Source: Phallus indusiatus
Lineage: Eukaryota > Basidiomycota > Agaricomycetes > Phallales > Phallaceae
NCBI GenBank assembly: GCA_027605045.1
Contig: JAQFWX010000094.1
Location: 120,001 to 130,000, forward strand
Direction: 5' to 3'
DNA length: 10,000 nt
In this document: piece after piece, positions 7,527 to 10,000 of the stretch
How the letters are laid out: every line of letters begins with the position of its first letter
How positions within the stretch are numbered: the first letter of the stretch is position 1
The notes under the pieces: generated by a model
What the model saw: the letters and a program-made list of their open reading frames with translations, nothing else
Told to the model about the DNA's origin: nothing
Databases searched by the model: none
Made by a program: the position numbers and the translations under genes

Positions 7527-7901
7527 TTTCTCTATTTGTTTGTTCGATTTTTGACATGATTGAGAATTTTTCCTTTTTTTTTTCAATTTTCAAGGAATAT
7601 TGAAAAAACTTTTTCCCTTTTTCCAAGGGTCGCCGATCTATTATGTCGTAAGAACTTCCAACTATGAATAAAAAACAGATTGGAGCAGTTAGATCTCTAC
7701 AGAACAAATCAGGAAAAGGATCCTTAATTTCCTGTATATACATATATACAAGAGTCCGGATATTGATACAATTCATCTCATTCTTCTTTGTTTTGTAGTA
7801 CAGTACTACAGTACTTCAGTAGATTTCGCTTCGTTTATCGTTTAGTTCAGTCTTAATTTAGGGTTTATTTTGTAAATGAAATTTCAATAAAAAGAGTCTT
7901 T
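7527..7901 (+). other. trnT-rps4 intergenic spacer and rps4 leader
   Basis: This 375-nt spacer contains long T and A runs (about 7568-7620), an inverted repeat TGTATATA-CA-TATATACA at 7733-7750, and a GTACAGTACTACAGTAC cluster at about 7797-7813. The base of the rps4 leader is AAAAAGAG at 7890-7897, a weak ribosome binding sequence. No gene other than the rps4 leader is supported. Confidence 0.7.
7733..7750. repeat. Perfect 8-bp inverted repeat with 2-nt centre
   Basis: TGTATATA at 7733-7740 and TATATACA at 7743-7750 are exact reverse complements around CA. It lies upstream of rps4. It could extrude as a cruciform, but the centre is too short for a stable RNA hairpin with all eight pairs. 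Confidence 0.75.
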
Positions 7902-8503
7902 ATGTCTCGTTACCGAGGGCCTCGTTTCAAAAAAAATACGTCTGGGGACTTTACCGGGACTAACTAGTAAAAGGCCTAAAGCTGGAAGTGATTTTAGAAA
8001 CCAAGCACGTTCGGAAAAAGATCTCAATATCGTATTCGTTTAGAAGAAAAACAAAAATTGCGTTTTCATTATGGTCTGACAGAGCGGCAATTACTTAAAT
8101 ACGTTTGTATCGCTAGAAAAGCCAAAGGGGTCAACAGGTCAGGTTTTACTACAATTACTTGAAATGCGTTTGGATAACATCCTTTTTCGATTGGGCATGG
8201 CTTCGACCATTCCGGAGCCCGGCAATTAGTTAACCATAGACATATTTTAGTTAATGGTCGCATAGTAGATATACCAAGTTATCGCTGCAAACCCCGAGAT
8301 ATTATTACGACGAGGGATGAACAAAATCTAGAGCTCTGATTCAAAATTATCTTGATTCATCCCCCCATGAGGAATTGCCAAAACATTTGACTCTTCACTC
8401 ATTCCAATATAAAGGATTAGTCAATCAAATAATAGATAGTAAATGGGTCGGTTTGAAAATAAATGAGTTGCTAGTCGTAGAATATTATTCCCGTCAGACT
8501 TGA
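7902..8503 (+). pseudogene. rps4: rps4, plastid ribosomal protein S4, multiply frameshifted
   Basis: S4 binds 16S rRNA and nucleates assembly of the small plastid ribosomal subunit. The frame begins [11 protein letters not shown] and ends in the typical YYSRQT with TGA at 8501-8503. Characteristic inner stretches are [33 protein letters not shown] of the S4 RNA-binding domain, and [19 protein letters not shown]. They lie in different frames. Indels inferred against the conserved gene are: an extra A in the run at 7929-7936, loss of a codon-sized triplet after 7940, loss of C near 8012, an extra G at 8127-8130, loss of G near 8215 and loss of A near 8326. The total of 602 nt equals 606 minus four. 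The first stop is TAG at 7965-7967, codon 22. rps4 is retained even in most non-photosynthetic plastomes, so this break argues for a non-functional copy or sequence error. Confidence 0.94.
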
Positions 8504-8809
8504 ACCTAGTTAAAATAACAAAACAAAGATTCGACAAAGATTCGGACAATACAATTTTTCTCCCTTTCGCCAAATTAAATCGACCTAAGGTAAAAAGGGG
8601 TTTGATCCGGATTTTTCTCCCATTCATGTATCATAAACGGATCCGCAGGGATATTTTCATTCCTTGTCCACTCTTTCCAGTATTTTATTTTCCGTACCAC
8701 AGCAATTAGGAATAGAGAATCTCTATCAAAGAAAAGTCTAACTGTTGGAATAACGGTATCCATTGTTATTTGATACATTGCGGTCAGTAACGTGAATTAG
8801 GTGAAGGTA
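8504..8809. other. rps4-trnS spacer
   Basis: This 306-nt region lies between the convergent rps4 and trnS genes. It contains the near-palindrome ATAGAGA-A-TCTCTAT at 8712-8726 and several short direct repeats such as GATTCG/GATTCGG near 8528 and 8539. Overlapping open frames on both strands look like chance. It would hold the rps4 3' end and processing sites, but no clear terminator hairpin is evident. Confidence 0.65.
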
Positions 8810-8895
8810 CGGAAAGAGAGGATTCGAACCCTCGGTAAACAAAAGCCTACATAGCAGTTCCAATGCTACGCCTTGAACCACTCGGCCATCTCTCC
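8810..8895 (-). tRNA. trnS-GGA: tRNA-Ser (GGA) with a one-base deletion in the T-stem
   Basis: The minus strand reads GGAGAGATGGCCGAGTGGTT, anticodon GGA in TTGGAAC, a long variable arm typical of class II tRNA-Ser, and a T-arm GAGGGTTCGAATCCTC before TCTTTCCG. The conserved gene has TTCGAATCCCTC; here one C of three is missing, giving 86 nt where 87 is usual. The T-stem is therefore short by one pair. The gene faces rps4 on one side and is divergent from ycf3, as in standard plastomes. It reads UCC/UCU serine codons. Confidence 0.95.
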
Positions 8896-9819
8896 TACAT
8901 AATGATTATGACCCCGAAATCGAGTGCATAGCGAGTCATTCATATTATTTTATTACAATTATACAATTATATATAGGTATAGGTACGACCAATTAATTTC
9001 TATTATAAATAGAAAAGAAAACTTTTCATCAAAGAAAGATCTTCCTTCGAGGCTTGGGAGATAAAAAAAATACATTTTTTTATGAAAAATCATTCAAAAC
9101 AAAAGAGATATATCTATTCATGTTTGTCAAGATGACGATCCCGTCTTTTTCTGATATGATATTTATACCGGATTAACCCAATGAATTGGAACAAATTAAC
9201 CGATGGTTCTAGATATTTATTTTATTTATATTCTATTTCTATTTTTTTAGACTATAGTTAAGTTACGGTTACGTTTAGACCATGGTTCTATTTAGATTAT
9301 GTTTTTATAGAATTAAAAATGCCTTTCCAGTTTCAGATTTCTCAACAACAATTCCTTACCCCATAGATCTATTACAAATTTATGAATCATACCATGGATT
9401 TTTATATTTCGATTGTATGGTGTATACACGCTATGCGCACAAAATAGATGGTTATTCTATTTTCATCATAGAATGATTATTCGATTCTTTTTCCTTTTTG
9501 GATCATAATCCAATCAAAACTTCTCGAGTTATCATAATCTGTAGAAAAAATTCCTTGATTCTTCAACTTCGATGAAATAGTAATAGTTCCGTTCATTGGT
9601 ATACTACTACATTTGATTTGGTTGGATTGGATGGAAATCAATCAGTTCAAACATTTCCTATCGATCCCTGTCAAAAAGGAACAATTTGAGTGGAAGGTCC
9701 ACATCTTTTTTTTTAAATGAGTCTGTTTTTATGTTATTTCGTACTGTACAATTCCTTTGTTTGTGGGATCATTTTCCCACGAGAGGTAATGAGAAGAATT
9801 ATAGAATGGATTACTAACT
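8896..9819 (+). other. trnS-ycf3 intergenic spacer and ycf3 leader
   Basis: This 924-nt AT-rich spacer lies between divergent trnS and ycf3. It holds TTGTCA at 9124-9129 and TATGAT at 9155-9160, but the gap of 25 is too wide for a standard promoter pair. A 64-codon open stretch at 9282-9476 has no ribosome binding site or recognisable motif. A hairpin lies at 9763-9780, shortly before ycf3. Nothing else is supported. Confidence 0.7.
9763..9780 (+). promoter_or_regulatory. Stem-loop in the ycf3 5' leader
   Basis: GTGGGA (9763-9768) and TCCCAC (9775-9780) form a perfect six-pair stem around TCATTT, 40 bases before the ycf3 ATG. It has no trailing T run, so it is not a terminator in this direction. 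It may act in leader stability or as a protein-binding site; this is inference. Confidence 0.45.
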
Positions 9820-9942
9820 ATGCCTAGATCGCGGATAAATGGAAATTTTATTGATAAGACCTCTTCAATTGTAGCCAATATCTTATTACGAATAATTCCG
9901 ACAACTTCGGAGAAAAAGAGGCATTTACCTATTATAGAGATG
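9820..9942 (+). pseudogene. ycf3: ycf3 (pafI) exon 1, partial gene, frameshifted
   Basis: Ycf3/PafI is a TPR protein that helps assemble photosystem I in the thylakoid. Exon 1 reads [14 protein letters not shown]...[11 protein letters not shown] and, after a break, the conserved [11 protein letters not shown]. The break is CC to C near 9907-9908 (ACTTCGGAG where ACTTCCGGAG is conserved), giving 123 nt for an exon usually 124 nt long. The exon ends at a GTGCGATTTG group II intron start. Exons 2 and 3, with the TPR repeats, lie beyond the right edge. It is the same lesion type as in ndhC and rps4. One base separates this from an intact exon, so sequence error is a realistic alternative. Confidence 0.92.
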
Positions 9943-10000
9943 GTGCGATTTGATTCTTTTTTTTATTTACATTTATTTATATTTATGGCTCTCAATTTTA
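9943..10000 (+). other. 5' end of ycf3 group II intron 1
   Basis: The intron starts GTGCGATTTGA, the standard group II 5' splice sequence found at ycf3 intron 1, and continues as T-rich sequence to the window edge. The catalytic domains lie outside this window. Confidence 0.8.

Noticed and set aside
7465..7776. 103-codon minus-strand open frame over trnT
   Set aside because: It begins in spacer and ends antisense inside the trnT gene, so its C-terminal end is just the reverse of the tRNA. No protein family is evident.
8069..8263. 64-codon minus-strand open frame inside rps4
   Set aside because: A shadow of the rps4 coding strand.
9124..9160. Possible ycf3 promoter TTGTCA ... TATGAT
   Set aside because: The 25-base spacing is far from the 16-18 bases needed; not supported.
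1..10000. CRISPR array, insertion sequence, phage or defence genes
   Set aside because: No regularly spaced repeats, transposase motifs or terminal inverted repeats are seen; the whole window is accounted for by plastid genes and spacers.

Overview
The window is land-plant plastid DNA, almost certainly from an angiosperm. It covers the large single-copy segment between atpE and ycf3 and reads in the opposite direction to the usual plastome map. The order and strands are the classic syntenic block: trnM-CAU(-), trnV-UAC(+, group II intron), ndhC(+), ndhK(+), ndhJ(+), trnF-GAA(-), trnL-UAA(-, group I intron), trnT-UGU(+), rps4(+), trnS-GGA(-), ycf3 exon 1(+). The genus cannot be named from this stretch alone. 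No novel defence, mobile or biosynthetic system is visible.

Layout: 1-922 holds trnM and the split trnV gene, with a good sigma70-type promoter in front of trnV. 923-2888 is a long trnV-ndhC spacer with a tandem repeat and short open stretches of unknown meaning. 2889-4567 is the ndhC-ndhK-ndhJ operon, encoding three adjacent subunits of the thylakoid NDH complex. 4568-5306 is the ndhJ-trnF spacer with a 20-nt tandem duplication. 5307-6387 is the familiar trnF/trnL barcode region. 6388-7454 is a spacer containing several hundred bases of nearly pure A+T. 7455-8503 holds trnT and rps4. 8504-8895 holds a short spacer and trnS. 8896-10000 is the trnS-ycf3 spacer, ycf3 exon 1 and the start of ycf3 intron 1.

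The striking property is that almost nothing is intact. ndhC, ndhK, ndhJ, rps4 and ycf3 exon 1 all carry small indels, mostly one-base deletions, that break the reading frame. Four of the six tRNA genes (trnF, trnL, trnT, trnS) each lack one base inside a conserved loop or stem. Compared with the conserved gene sequences as I remember them, the density is about one indel per 100-120 bases in both protein and tRNA genes. So there is no sign of selection and no special targeting of ndh genes. Two explanations fit: a nuclear or mitochondrial copy of plastid DNA decaying without selection, or a genuine plastome from an error-prone long-read assembly that was not polished. Many of the deletions fall in homopolymers, which favours sequencing error. 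Several C-to-T/G-to-A differences would favour a methylated nuclear copy. Sequence alone does not settle it.
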